A stretch of DNA of 64,000 nucleotides from Henriciella litoralis (GTDB taxonomy: Bacteria > Pseudomonadota > Alphaproteobacteria > Caulobacterales > Hyphomonadaceae), in the NCBI RefSeq assembly GCF_002088935.1, contig NZ_NCSS01000006.1:620001-684000 (forward strand). Reading direction: 5' to 3'. The notes under the pieces are model-generated. The model did no database searches. It was given only the letters and a program-made list of their open reading frames with translations, and was not told the origin of the DNA. Of the stretch, positions 1-9,409 are shown piece by piece; positions within the stretch are counted from its first letter, which is position 1; each line of letters opens with the position of its first letter. The position numbers were made by a program, and so were the translations under genes.

Positions 1-792
1 ATAATCCATGATCTCTTTCCAGTCTGGACCGGGCGAGCCGCCAACGGCCAGACGCTCATTCATCAGTGTCACGAGCGCAACTTTCCAGCCTTCGCCGACT
101 TCGCCGAGACGGTCACTGTCCGGAATGCGTACATCCGTAAAGTACACTTCGTTGAACTCGCGTCCGCCAGACGCCTGGTGGATTGGACGAGCTTCAACGC
201 CCTGCTGATGCATGTCCACGATGAACATGGTCAGGCCCTTATGCTTGGGCGCCTTCGGGTCAGTCCGGGCGAGCACGATGCCGTAATCAGAGAAGTGCGC
301 GCCAGTGGTCCAGACCTTCTGGCCATTGATGACCCAGTCGTCGCCATCTTTCACGGCGCGCGTTTTCACACCGGCAACGTCGGACCCGGCTGCAGGCTCT
401 GAGAAGAGCTGACACCAGATTTCCTCACCGCGCAGCGCCTTCTCGACGTAGCGCTTCTTGTGCTCATTCGAGCCGAACGCGATGACGGTTGGCACGCACA
501 TGCCGAGACCAATTGCGAATGGACCGGTCGGGGCTTCGAACTTGCCCTCTTCCTGATTCCAGATGACTTGCTGCATCGACGTGCCGCCACGCCCGCCCCA
601 TTCCTTGGGCCAGGTGATTTGCGCAAAGCCGCCTTCAGCTTTGGTTTTCTGCCATTCCTTGGCCCGTTTGAGGAAGTCCTCGCCGGATGGACGGCGCGGT
701 GTGTTGGCGTCTTTCAGCTTGAGGTGTTTTTCAAGAAAGCTGCGCGCTTCGGCGCGGAATTCTGCTTCTTCTGCTGTATCGTTGAAGTCCAT
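1..792 (-). CDS. Acyl-CoA dehydrogenase, C-terminal part beyond window
   Basis: FAD-dependent acyl-CoA dehydrogenase, introducing the trans-2,3 double bond in an acyl-CoA thioester. Translating the reverse strand from the ATG at 792 gives an open frame of 264 codons (starts MDFNDTAEEAEFRAEARSFL) that runs off the left edge, so the C-terminal helical domain is missing. The middle carries family signatures around WCQLFSEPAAGSDVAG and VINGQKVWTTGA (FAD/substrate beta-domain). The start is supported by a strong AAGGAGG ribosome site that overlaps the stop codon of the upstream dehydrogenase. Only 12 bases separate the two genes, so they form an operon; paired dehydrogenases of this type often make heteromeric enzymes for bulky substrates such as sterol side chains. 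Family is certain; substrate is not readable. Confidence 0.93.
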   Translation of the reverse strand, partial: MDFNDTAEEAEFRAEARSFLEKHLKLKDANTPRRPSGEDFLKRAKEWQKTKAEGGFAQITWPKEWGGRGGTSMQQVIWNQEEGKFEAPTGPFAIGLGMCVPTVIAFGSNEHKKRYVEKALRGEEIWCQLFSEPAAGSDVAGVKTRAVKDGDDWVINGQKVWTTGAHFSDYGIVLARTDPKAPKHKGLTMFIVDMHQQGVEARPIHQASGGREFNEVYFTDVRIPDSDRLGEVGEGWKVALVTLMNERLAVGGSPGPDWKEIMDY

Positions 793-804
793 ATCTAGTC
801 CTCC

Positions 805-1920
805 TTACGCTGCGTTCTTGCGCTCAAGCGCAGAGACGAGTTTTTCTTTCCAGACTTTCGGCGCACCCGCCTGAACGGCCAGCAGTTTTGCGCGCCGGTA
901 GAACAGGTGGCAGTCGACTTCCCAGGTGAAGCCCATGCCGCCATGGGTCTGGATGTTTTCCTTGGATGCGAACCAGAACGCGTCCGAAGCCGCCAGTCTT
1001 GAAGCGGCAGCCGCTTCGGGAAGTTCAGCAGCATCGGTCGAGAGAGCCCAGGCGCCATAATAGCAATTGGAACGGGCGACCTGGTTCTTCACATACATCT
1101 CTGCGAGCTTGTGCTTGATCGCCTGATTGCCACCAATCGGGCGGCCAAAGGCATAGCGCTCCTTGGCATATTCCGTCGCCATTTCGAGGCACCGGTCAGC
1201 GCCGCCGAGCTGTTCAAAGGCGAGCAGGACTGCCGCGCGGTTCATCACCGCATCGTGCAGGTCTGCGCCCTCGCCTGCTGCGCCGAGACGTTCAGCCGAC
1301 GCGCCATCGAAAGTGATTTCAGCGTGGCTGCGGGTGGGCTCAAGTGTGCTGACGGATTTGCGTGAAACGCCATCGGCATTGAGATCAACGAGGACGAGGC
1401 TTGCGCCGGCCCCTTCCTTGACGAGCACAACGGCATGCGTGGCGATATCACCATCCGTCACCGGCAGTTTCGTGCCTGAAATCTTCGACCCGTCAAAGGT
1501 GACTTTCAGTTTGGCAGGATCTGGATTGCCCGGCCCTTCGCTGGCCGCATAACACCCGACCACTTCACCACTGACGACCTTCTCCAGGATTGAGCTTTTT
1601 TGCGCTTCCGATCCGGCAAGCTTCAGCGCTTCGGCGAAGAAGTAGGTCGTTGACGCGAATGGTACGGGCGCAAGGGCGCGGCCCATTTCCTCAGCAATGA
1701 CGCAGAGCTCAAGCATGCCGAGCCCGAGACCGCCGTATTCTTCCGGAATGGCTGCCCCGATCCAGCCCATCTCGACGACCTTCTGCCAGACACCTTCATG
1801 ATGGCTCTTGGCATCGTCATCCAGGACTTCGCGGACATGTGCGGTTGTGCACTGGGCACCCAGAAACTTGCGCGCTTCGCTGGCAAGGAATTTCTGATCC
1901 TCTGAAAAGTCGAAATTCAT
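805..1920 (-). CDS. Acyl-CoA dehydrogenase (second subunit type)
   Basis: Acyl-CoA dehydrogenase of 371 residues, close to the usual family length. Starts MNFDFSEDQKFLASEARKFL, with the typical helical N-domain, a beta-domain near residues 120-230 and a C-terminal helical domain with NIQTHGGMGFTWE near residue 330. The central region is divergent from the neighbour in 1-792: the usual SEP-GSD substrate loop reads as ASEGPGNPDP, so it may be the non-catalytic or FAD-sharing partner of a heteromeric complex. The ATG at 1920 has a GAGG site 5 bases upstream. First gene of a leftward operon with the partial dehydrogenase; the intergenic region to its right contains an inverted repeat at 1965-2000. 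Family call is firm; the pairing role is inference. Confidence 0.92.
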   Translation of the reverse strand: MNFDFSEDQKFLASEARKFLGAQCTTAHVREVLDDDAKSHHEGVWQKVVEMGWIGAAIPEEYGGLGLGMLELCVIAEEMGRALAPVPFASTTYFFAEALKLAGSEAQKSSILEKVVSGEVVGCYAASEGPGNPDPAKLKVTFDGSKISGTKLPVTDGDIATHAVVLVKEGAGASLVLVDLNADGVSRKSVSTLEPTRSHAEITFDGASAERLGAAGEGADLHDAVMNRAAVLLAFEQLGGADRCLEMATEYAKERYAFGRPIGGNQAIKHKLAEMYVKNQVARSNCYYGAWALSTDAAELPEAAAASRLAASDAFWFASKENIQTHGGMGFTWEVDCHLFYRRAKLLAVQAGAPKVWKEKLVSALERKNAA

Positions 1921-1964
1921 GCGACCTCGTCTCCCTTTATGTTTTGATACCTAACAATAGCGCA

Positions 1965-2000
1965 CCTTACGTCTGCGGAAAGCCGTCTCGCAGGGTAAGG
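1965..2000. promoter_or_regulatory. Interrupted inverted repeat in divergent promoter region
   Basis: CCTTAC at 1965-1970 pairs with GTAAGG at 1995-2000, and CTGCG at 1973-1977 pairs with CGCAG at 1989-1993, with small interruptions and an 11-base centre. It lies between the divergently transcribed acyl-CoA dehydrogenase operon and the gene at 2093. The position suits an operator for a dimeric regulator (for example a TetR-type fatty-acid regulator) or an RNA hairpin; no regulator gene is adjacent. Confidence 0.4.
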
Positions 2001-2092
2001 GCTGTAACAGGCGATCGATCAAATTTTACAGACCCGTTTCACCGGACTTCAAACATGCTGTGACACACAGGGCCAACGAACGGAGTACGACC

Positions 2093-2665
2093 ATGGCCAA
2101 AGCCCTGTATCACAAGTCCCAGCGCGTTTTTATCAAGCCCGTCGGCACGTGGGCGATCGTGGAAAAAGTAATTCCCCATTGGGTGAAAGACGTCGAGGAA
2201 CCCCTCCGGGTCACGTATGACGTTGGCCTTGGCCGCGAATTCTCTGCGACCGAACTGGTCTCTGAAGATGTCATGCATGGACGCAACCGCTCACGCATGG
2301 ACGAAGACCCGACGACCGAGGACTGGCGCATTCAGCGTGCCAAGAACCGCTGGCAGGATGGCGACGATATTTCGGGCCATCCCTACCCCGGCACATTCCC
2401 GGTCGTCATGACGGACGAGAATGACTGGGGCGGCTGGCGCGTGCCAGGGGCCGAATATGACCGGGATCCGCACAAGATCGAGTATCAGGCCCGCCTGATC
2501 GTGAACGGACCGAAACTTCTGCATCTTGCGCGCAAACTGGCCGAGTTTGCCGCCGAGAAGCCAGAAGCCTTGCCGGAAGAGCTTCGTTCGCTCATTCCAA
2601 CGACGAAGAAAATCCTGCGCCACGTCTACGACATCACGGACGCCCCTCGCCAGGCGGCAGAATAA
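2093..2665 (+). CDS. Uncharacterised protein, 190 aa
   Basis: I do not recognise the family. The protein starts MAKALYHKSQRVFIKPVGTW at the ATG at 2093, preceded by CGGAG at 2081-2085; an in-frame GTG at 2060 would add 11 residues but has no better ribosome site. It is soluble in appearance, with no signal peptide or membrane segment, rich in Asp, Glu, Trp and Arg, with a charged central part (residues about 65-120) and a helical C-terminal third. Codon use matches its neighbours, so it is probably a real, clade-specific gene. It is divergent from the acyl-CoA dehydrogenases and 81 bases upstream of pepN; no functional link is evident. Confidence 0.8.
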   Translation: MAKALYHKSQRVFIKPVGTWAIVEKVIPHWVKDVEEPLRVTYDVGLGREFSATELVSEDVMHGRNRSRMDEDPTTEDWRIQRAKNRWQDGDDISGHPYPGTFPVVMTDENDWGGWRVPGAEYDRDPHKIEYQARLIVNGPKLLHLARKLAEFAAEKPEALPEELRSLIPTTKKILRHVYDITDAPRQAAE

Positions 2666-2746
2666 ACACAGCCACTATAGGCTCTGGCGATTGAGCCGAG
2701 CCTTGGTCCTTCCTATCTTTGCGTCAGACAAGACGAAGGACAGGAC

Positions 2747-5347
2747 ATGCTGCGCACAGATACACCGGTACTGACGAAACTCGACAATTACACGCCCTAC
2801 CCGTTCGAGATCGATCAGGTTCATCTCGACTTTTCGCTCGAGCCGACCGCAACCCGTGTTCGCGCAAAAATGCAGGTCCGCCGCGTCAGTGACGGGGCGT
2901 TTGTGCTCGATGGCCAAAAACTGAAGCTGAACAGCATCAAGCTGGATGGCACGCCCCTGGCTGAGAGCGACTATGTCGTCACCGACGACACGCTGACGAT
3001 CACCAAGGTGCCTTCGAAATTTGTGCTGGAAACGGATGTTACGATTGATCCGTCGAGCAACACAGCACTGTCGGGGCTTTATATCTCCGGCGGGCGCTTC
3101 TGCAGCCAGTGCGAGGCCACCGGTTTTCGCAACATCACCTACTGGCCTGACCGCCCTGATGTGATGAGCCGCTTCCATGTTCGTATGGACGCCGACAAAG
3201 CCGCCTATCCGATCCTGCTGTCCAATGGCACGCCGGGCGACACCGGAGACGCAGGCAATGGCCGCCACTTCGCCGAATGGGACGACCCGCACCCGAAACC
3301 ATCCTACCTGTTTGCGCTCTGCGCTGGCGACTATGATGTCTGGCGCGACGACTTCACCACCATGAATGGCGACCATGTCGACCTCGGCGTTTATGTCGAC
3401 AAAGGCCAGGCCGAGCGCGCCAAATGGGCGATGGAGAGCCTGAAAGCGTCGATGAAATGGGACGAGAAGCGGTTTGGCCGCTGCTATGACCTTGGCGTGT
3501 TCAACATCGTAGCCGTGCGCGACTTCAATTTCGGCGCGATGGAAAACAAAGGCCTCAATATCTTCAACTCCGCCTATGTGCTGGCCGATCCGGACAGTGC
3601 GACGGATGCGGACTTCGAAGCCATCGAGAGCATTGTCGGCCACGAATATTTCCACAACTGGACCGGCAACCGGATTACCTGCCGTGACTGGTTCCAACTT
3701 TGCCTGAAGGAAGGCCTCACCGTCTTCCGTGATCAGGAATTCTCTTCGGATCTTCGCTCGCGCCCGGTTCAGCGGATCAAGGATGTGATGCGGCTGCGCT
3801 CACGCCAATTTGCTGAAGATGGTGGCCCACTCGCGCACCCTGTGCGTCCGGACACCTATGGCTCGATCGACAATCTCTACACCGCCACCGTCTATGAAAA
3901 GGGCTCGGAGCTAATCCGCGCACTGACCGTGCTGATTGGTGACGAGGCCTTCAACAAGGGCATGCAGATCTATTTCGACGAGTTCGACGGCACGGCCTCA
4001 ACGATCGAAGATTTCTATTCCTGTTTCGAAAAGTCATCGGGCCGCGATCTCTCGCAATATCGCCGCTGGTATTCACAGGCGGGTACGCCAGAAGTCACCG
4101 TCAAGGAAGACTGGGATGAGGCCGCGAAGACCCTGACAATTTCGCTCTCGCAGAAGACCCCGCCAACCCCGCGGCAGTCCGAAAAGAAACCCGTCCCTAT
4201 TCCGCTGCGCACCGCGCTGCTGGATGGCAAAGGCGGACATGCGGACGCGGAAGGCTGGACGGACGGTGAAACCGTTCTGGTTCTCGATAGCGAGCACAAG
4301 ACGTTCAAGGTGAAACTTGCTGAAGGCGCAGACCGGCCATTGCTGTCGATCAATCGCCAGTTCAGCGCCCCCGTGCGTGTTCGCCGTGATCTCTCGACTG
4401 AAGCCCTGCTTGAACTGGCGGCGGCCGAGACAGACCCTTTCAACACCTGGGACAGCTTCCAGACGCTCGCTCGCACCGAAATCTTTCGGCTTCTGGACGA
4501 ACCTCAATCGCCACCGGATTCCGAACTGGTCGAGGCGCTCGCAGATGCGGTTCGCCACTATCGGTCGGACGACCCTGCCTTTGCGGCCCTACTGACAGCC
4601 CTGCCCGACATTGGCGAGCTGTTCCAGCACCGCGAACCGGTTGATCCGGCCGGTCTTGATGATGCGCGCAAGCGGCTCAGAAAAGCGCTTGCCGAAAATC
4701 TGAAAAACGACGCCGAAGCCGTGCTGTCCGAGCCATCACCCACGCCGTTCAAGCCAAGCCCGGAGCAAGCTGGCACACGCGCCCTTCGTAGCGCCATGAT
4801 CGGACTGACAGGTGCGCTGGCAACGTCTGACGCCGCCGACCGGCTGAAGGCCCTCTATGAGGCAGCGCCGAACATGACCGAAAGCCTCGCCTGCTTGCGG
4901 ACGCTCGTTCCACTGCCGGGCGCGCAGCGTGACGCGGTGATCAACGACTTCTACGAAAAGTGGAAGGACAATGCGCTGGTCATCGACAAGTGGTTCGCCG
5001 TTCAGGCCGGTCAGGGCACGGCGGACGATGCCAAGCGCCTTTCCGAACACCCCGACTATGATCTCTCCAACCCTAACCGCGTCCGCTCGGTCGCGGCAGC
5101 GTTTGCGATGACCAATCTCGCCGCGTTCCATGCGCGCGATGGCAAAGGCCACCGTGTGGTGGGCGAAATCATCTCGAAGATCGACAATCGGAACCCTGCC
5201 CTTGCGGCCCGTCTGCTCACCAGTTTCGAGCAATGGAGCAAGCTGGAGCCGACCGCCAAGGCAAGCGCCAAAAAAGTGCTGGAGGATCTGCGCGATCAGG
5301 ACCTCTCAAAGAACGCCCAGGATATCGTCGCCCGCGCGCTCGAGTAG
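2747..5347 (+). CDS. pepN: Aminopeptidase N (M1 zinc metallopeptidase)
   Basis: Cytoplasmic zinc aminopeptidase that removes N-terminal residues from peptides in the last steps of protein turnover. The 866-residue length matches the E. coli PepN branch. The exopeptidase motif GAMEN is at residues 263-267 and the zinc motif HEYFH at 299-303, with the third ligand Glu322 in KEGLTVF. The N-terminal beta-domain (about 1-190) precedes the thermolysin-like domain, and the C-terminal helical superhelix occupies about 540-866. All catalytic elements are intact. It appears to be a single transcription unit, 81 bases after the uncharacterised gene. Confidence 0.97.
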   Translation: MLRTDTPVLTKLDNYTPYPFEIDQVHLDFSLEPTATRVRAKMQVRRVSDGAFVLDGQKLKLNSIKLDGTPLAESDYVVTDDTLTITKVPSKFVLETDVTIDPSSNTALSGLYISGGRFCSQCEATGFRNITYWPDRPDVMSRFHVRMDADKAAYPILLSNGTPGDTGDAGNGRHFAEWDDPHPKPSYLFALCAGDYDVWRDDFTTMNGDHVDLGVYVDKGQAERAKWAMESLKASMKWDEKRFGRCYDLGVFNIVAVRDFNFGAMENKGLNIFNSAYVLADPDSATDADFEAIESIVGHEYFHNWTGNRITCRDWFQLCLKEGLTVFRDQEFSSDLRSRPVQRIKDVMRLRSRQFAEDGGPLAHPVRPDTYGSIDNLYTATVYEKGSELIRALTVLIGDEAFNKGMQIYFDEFDGTASTIEDFYSCFEKSSGRDLSQYRRWYSQAGTPEVTVKEDWDEAAKTLTISLSQKTPPTPRQSEKKPVPIPLRTALLDGKGGHADAEGWTDGETVLVLDSEHKTFKVKLAEGADRPLLSINRQFSAPVRVRRDLSTEALLELAAAETDPFNTWDSFQTLARTEIFRLLDEPQSPPDSELVEALADAVRHYRSDDPAFAALLTALPDIGELFQHREPVDPAGLDDARKRLRKALAENLKNDAEAVLSEPSPTPFKPSPEQAGTRALRSAMIGLTGALATSDAADRLKALYEAAPNMTESLACLRTLVPLPGAQRDAVINDFYEKWKDNALVIDKWFAVQAGQGTADDAKRLSEHPDYDLSNPNRVRSVAAAFAMTNLAAFHARDGKGHRVVGEIISKIDNRNPALAARLLTSFEQWSKLEPTAKASAKKVLEDLRDQDLSKNAQDIVARALE

Positions 5348-5431
5348 ATGAAGTCGCACAGCTAAGTTAACGCAAGCGCAAGCCTTTTTCGGTCATTGTG
5401 CCCCCGGTTGGGTGCGTGAAAGGCTGACGCG

Positions 5432-7819
5432 TTGGCGAAATCAGGACGAAAGTCGAAGGACAAGGGTCCGTCGAAACCGGCACCGGGCAATGGCTCCGGT
5501 ATGGTGAAGACAATTCTCGCCCTCACCTTGTTCGCTGTTGCGGTCTCCTTTGGACTGATCGCGTGGAATAGCCAGCATTCCAGCGACCTTGATGAACTGA
5601 AAATCCTTCAGCGCGATGCCATGATTTCTGGCCAGCAACTCAACGCGTCTGCCGACAAGACGATCGACAGGCTGGAACAATCGCTCAAGTCCGGCCGGAG
5701 TCTGTCACGCGTGGACACCGGGTTCGCGGGTGTCGAAAGCCTAATGTCGCTTGATGCGGCGAAAGGCTCAAAAGATACACGCAATGTCGAGATTGCCGCC
5801 CAGGCCGAAGCTATGCTCCAACTGGATCAACGGCTTCACCTGATGGAAGATGGTCGTCTGATGCTGGTGCACGTCCCGGCAAATGGACCTCCTATCATCG
5901 CAACGGTTTCGCCCGAAAAATGGCTGCCACCAGCGGTGGCAAATGAACGCCTCATCCTGTACGGCGCCACGGCAACCTCGCTTGGCGACAAAAGCGTCCT
6001 TCCTCCAGATCCATCGGTGCTGACCAAGGGCCAAGGGTTTCGATATGACGGCGTACTCGACCGCTCTGCGACCGGATGCGTGGCCATTGGACGGGCAGAC
6101 TTTTCGCATTGCGTTTCACGGCCCAGCCCCCTCCTCACCACTGAGAACGGCATCCAGCTTGCGCTTTACCTGCTTTTGCTAGCCGCACCCACGCTTGCGG
6201 TGATGGGCCTATACTCAACCTGGTCAGGAAAAAACACCGGTCCAACCACGCCGTTACCAACACGCCAGTCCGCAGATGACTCCACTCATCGAACGGCCGT
6301 TGAAAACAGTTATGTGGGCGTCTGGACACTGAAGCCATCACAGGACGCCGCCTGGCTGAGCGAAGAGGCTGCGGGCCTGCTCGGTCTGCAGACCGGTGGG
6401 ACGATCTCTGCGACGCAGATGCTTGAGCATATCTATGCGCCGCATCGCCAGACCCTCAAGGATGCTGTTGACCGATCACGGTCCGGCCGACCCTTCTCTG
6501 TCAGCTTCGGCACAGCAGCGACGCGCGGTGAAAGCTGGATCGAGCTTCGGGGAAGTCTCGACATTGCGTCAGGCGCCCAGACGACCAGTCTGAGCGGCGT
6601 TGTGTTCGACGTCACGGAATCGGTCCGTCAACGCGAGCGTCGCCGGAATGCTGAAGCGATGCTCCGCTCGGCGATTGAGAAATTCCCCTGCCCGTTCGCG
6701 CTATGGGACGAGAAAAAGCGCCTCACATTCTGGAACCAGTCCTTTGAAATGGTCTTTGGGCTGGACGATATTCTGAGAGCCGGCGTTGCGCATGAAACAG
6801 TCATGATTGCGCGCAGCGGCAATGTCGTCAGTGAGCGCGCCTCGGAAGAGGAATCAGGCACAACCGTGCTTGGCCTGCGAACCGGCGAATGGTTCAAGAT
6901 CGTGGAACGCTCAACCCCGGCTGGCGGCCTCATCACATTCGGGCTCGACGTGACCCAGGATGTGAAAAGCGAAGAGATGCTCACCCAGCAAAAGAAAAAG
7001 CTCCGCAACGCCATTCAGGAGCTCGGCCGCTCAGAGGGGCACAATGCAGAGCTCGCTCGCAAATATAACGAGGAAAAGGCCAAGGCCGAACGCTCCGCCG
7101 ATTCCAAGAGCGCTTTCCTCGCCAATATGAGCCACGAGCTGCGCACGCCGCTAAATGCGATCAACGGGTTCTCCGAAATCCTCGTCAACGAGATGTACGG
7201 ACCGCTCGGGGACAAGCGATATAGCGAATATGCGCGCGACATTCTTACGTCCGGCCAGCACCTTCTGGATATGATCAACGACATTCTGGACATCGCGAAG
7301 ATCGAAGCCGGCAAGATGACCATCGACCCGAAACCAATTGACCTGGTCGATCCTGTCGACGCAGCCGTTCGGATGATCCGGCGCAAGGCCGAAGACAAGG
7401 GCATTCAGCTCAGCCTTCAGGCAGACGACACGCTTCCAGAGGTCGACGCCGACCACCGTGCGGTGCGCCAGATGGTGCTGAACCTGCTGTCGAACGCCAT
7501 CAAATTCACAGATGCGGGCGGGCGGATCATTGTGGCCGTGCAGAGGAAGAATGACTTCCTACGTGTCGCCGTGCGGGACTCAGGCGTTGGCATTCCCAAG
7601 GAACACCTGCCGCGTCTCGCCCAGCCGTTTGAGCAGGTCCAGGAAACACGCGAGCGCAATTATGACGGAACGGGCCTTGGCCTAGCCCTCACAAAATCAT
7701 TCGCGGAAATGCATGGCGGTCGCTTCTCCATTGCCAGCGAAGTCGGCAAGGGCACGATGGTCAGCTTTTTCCTGCCAATCAGCACAGACCTTTCACGCTC
7801 TGACCGGAACGTGGCCTGA
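5432..7819 (+). CDS. Membrane sensor histidine kinase, PleC/DivJ-like
   Basis: Sensor histidine kinase of 795 residues. It probably starts at TTG 5432, with AAAGG at 5419-5423 eight bases upstream; no in-frame ATG lies near the conserved N-terminus. One transmembrane helix is near residues 25-45 and a second near 240-262, enclosing a roughly 190-residue periplasmic sensor part. Two PAS-like regions (about 290-395 and 405-510) and a short coiled coil lead to the H-box, with phospho-acceptor His568 in NMSHELRTP, then N-box Asn684/Asn688, G1 Asp716 (DSGVGIP) and G2 GTGLGL from 746. There is no receiver domain. The H-box region (LNAINGFSEIL) resembles the Caulobacter PleC/DivJ group acting on DivK and PleD, but orthology cannot be proved from sequence reading alone. 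Confidence 0.9.
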   Translation: MAKSGRKSKDKGPSKPAPGNGSGMVKTILALTLFAVAVSFGLIAWNSQHSSDLDELKILQRDAMISGQQLNASADKTIDRLEQSLKSGRSLSRVDTGFAGVESLMSLDAAKGSKDTRNVEIAAQAEAMLQLDQRLHLMEDGRLMLVHVPANGPPIIATVSPEKWLPPAVANERLILYGATATSLGDKSVLPPDPSVLTKGQGFRYDGVLDRSATGCVAIGRADFSHCVSRPSPLLTTENGIQLALYLLLLAAPTLAVMGLYSTWSGKNTGPTTPLPTRQSADDSTHRTAVENSYVGVWTLKPSQDAAWLSEEAAGLLGLQTGGTISATQMLEHIYAPHRQTLKDAVDRSRSGRPFSVSFGTAATRGESWIELRGSLDIASGAQTTSLSGVVFDVTESVRQRERRRNAEAMLRSAIEKFPCPFALWDEKKRLTFWNQSFEMVFGLDDILRAGVAHETVMIARSGNVVSERASEEESGTTVLGLRTGEWFKIVERSTPAGGLITFGLDVTQDVKSEEMLTQQKKKLRNAIQELGRSEGHNAELARKYNEEKAKAERSADSKSAFLANMSHELRTPLNAINGFSEILVNEMYGPLGDKRYSEYARDILTSGQHLLDMINDILDIAKIEAGKMTIDPKPIDLVDPVDAAVRMIRRKAEDKGIQLSLQADDTLPEVDADHRAVRQMVLNLLSNAIKFTDAGGRIIVAVQRKNDFLRVAVRDSGVGIPKEHLPRLAQPFEQVQETRERNYDGTGLGLALTKSFAEMHGGRFSIASEVGKGTMVSFFLPISTDLSRSDRNVA

Positions 7820-7835
7820 CGCCTGACGCCGGTCG

Positions 7836-8450
7836 CTAGTCCGCATCCTCTTCCACAGGGGTCAAAACCGCGTTCTCCGCGATGACCTGAGCTGCAGACT
7901 GCACACAGTCACGCCCTGCATCCGCTAGCGCCTTTGCCCGCACCAACGGCCCTGTTCCAACAGACGGCGCGCGCGCTTCGACGCTATCCTGAAAGACTGG
8001 CTCACGGTTGCGCCCATCTACCAGGGTGAGCTGCAACTTGCAGTGGCCTTCGTCTCCCACGAGCGTGAAATTCGAAACCCGCCAGAAGAGTTCGTAGGCT
8101 GCGCTGACGCCCGTCACGTCGTCGACGGCGAGACCAGACGAATCCGTCGCAAAACTTTCGAGCATTGTCGTCTGAAACATCCGGGTTGCCCGATCAGCCC
8201 AATTCACATCAGGCACGACCTTGTAACCATCGTCAGGGCTCTGTGATGTGATGACGCGACCACCGAACAAATGCGGCGCTTCGGGCTCACGGATAACGAC
8301 ATTTGTTTCAAGGCGCGCCAGAGTCTCAGGTGCCGATAATGAGTAGACCGCTTCAGGTTTCGGCTGCTCAGGCAGTACCGAGACGCAACCGGATACAAAG
8401 GTCATGGCCGCAAGGCCGCCAAGCAGTTTCATTGAAAGGTGATGGGTCAT
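7836..8450 (-). CDS. ABC transport auxiliary lipoprotein (PqiC/MCE-associated)
   Basis: Outer-membrane-type lipoprotein of 204 residues. The signal peptide ends in a lipobox (FVSGC, Cys about residue 22), followed by a domain of the ABC-type transport auxiliary component family (PF03886 type, the PqiC fold), recognisable from the PEAVYSL start and the overall pattern. It is the last gene of a four-gene leftward operon; its ATG overlaps the stop codon of the MCE gene (ATGA, 8447-8450). In related systems this lipoprotein forms the outer-membrane end of a periplasm-spanning lipid path. The assignment rests on lipobox plus context. Confidence 0.87.
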   Translation of the reverse strand: MTHHLSMKLLGGLAAMTFVSGCVSVLPEQPKPEAVYSLSAPETLARLETNVVIREPEAPHLFGGRVITSQSPDDGYKVVPDVNWADRATRMFQTTMLESFATDSSGLAVDDVTGVSAAYELFWRVSNFTLVGDEGHCKLQLTLVDGRNREPVFQDSVEARAPSVGTGPLVRAKALADAGRDCVQSAAQVIAENAVLTPVEEDAD

Positions 8451-9409
8451 TCCCGACCTCCTTCATAAGGCAATGGGGCGGCCCGGATCAGGCTCTGGGG
8501 ATTTTGTTCAATTTCACGACTGAGCCGATCAAGACGGGCGATCAGAACACGCAAGTCCTGCGCGATCAGGCGGAAATCCGTCACCGCATCCGTTGCGGGG
8601 CCTTCAATCACCGTCGCAGCAGAATCAATCGCCTGCTCTGCCCGCTCAATTGCTGAATTGGCGGACGTTGCGACGCCTTGAATCTCCGTCATGATGTCAG
8701 ACGCCTGACCGCTCAGTCCCGCAAGCTCACCATTCACATTGCTGCTCAGCTCGCTGAAGTCACGGGACGCCTGATCGAAGCTTTTTGCGGCCACGTCGAC
8801 CGATTCCAGCGTTTCGATCACGGTGGTTGCCATCTTGCCTTGTCCGCTTGCCAGTGCGCTCAGCGACTCAAAATTCGAGATGATGTTTGAGACCCCTTCA
8901 ACATTCTCCTCGCTGAGGAGGTCTTCAATCCGCTCAAGCGCCAATGTCGCCCGCCCCATCACTTCGGTGCCGCTGGAAACGAGCTCTCCGAGCGGGTTCG
9001 AAACAGACTTGATCTCCGGAATATCCTCTTTGGACACGTCGGTGAGCCGGCGCGCATTATCTGAGCCAGCATTTATCTGGACGAAAGTCACGCCGGTAAT
9101 GCCCGCGAATTCAATGCTAGCGGTCGAGTCGACTTTGACCGGCGTTTCGGAGTCAACGCGGATGCGAGCACGGACCTTCGATGCATCGCTGCGGTCGATG
9201 CCGATCGATTCCACCTCGCCGACCTTGATGCCGATATACCGAACCGACGCCCCTTCCTCCAGCGAGACTGGGCCGTCAAAGACAATGTCGTAACGGTCAA
9301 AGTCCTGATTGAACTGGGCCTGCCCCAGCCACAGGACGAAGCCCAGCGCCGTGAGGGCCGCCACAATGACAAAGGCCCCGATCAAAGCGTAGTTTGCGCG
9401 TGTTTCCAT
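8447..9409 (-). CDS. MCE-family (MlaD-like) lipid-binding protein
   Basis: Periplasmic, inner-membrane-anchored lipid-shuttle subunit of 320 residues. The start METRANYALIGAFV at 9409 was chosen because it overlaps the ATPase stop (TAATG); an upstream in-frame start would run through the ATPase gene. There is one N-terminal transmembrane helix (about 8-29), an MCE domain (about 38-118, with VRYIGIKVGEV and GITGVTFVQI) and a long helical tail (about 150-300) rich in Ser, Ala, Glu and Gln, as in proteins whose MCE rings carry a helical tube. It works with the ATPase and permease encoded immediately upstream. It is longer than E. coli MlaD (about 183 residues), nearer to the PqiB-, Mce- or TGD2-like type. 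Confidence 0.93.
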   Translation of the reverse strand: METRANYALIGAFVIVAALTALGFVLWLGQAQFNQDFDRYDIVFDGPVSLEEGASVRYIGIKVGEVESIGIDRSDASKVRARIRVDSETPVKVDSTASIEFAGITGVTFVQINAGSDNARRLTDVSKEDIPEIKSVSNPLGELVSSGTEVMGRATLALERIEDLLSEENVEGVSNIISNFESLSALASGQGKMATTVIETLESVDVAAKSFDQASRDFSELSSNVNGELAGLSGQASDIMTEIQGVATSANSAIERAEQAIDSAATVIEGPATDAVTDFRLIAQDLRVLIARLDRLSREIEQNPQSLIRAAPLPYEGGRE

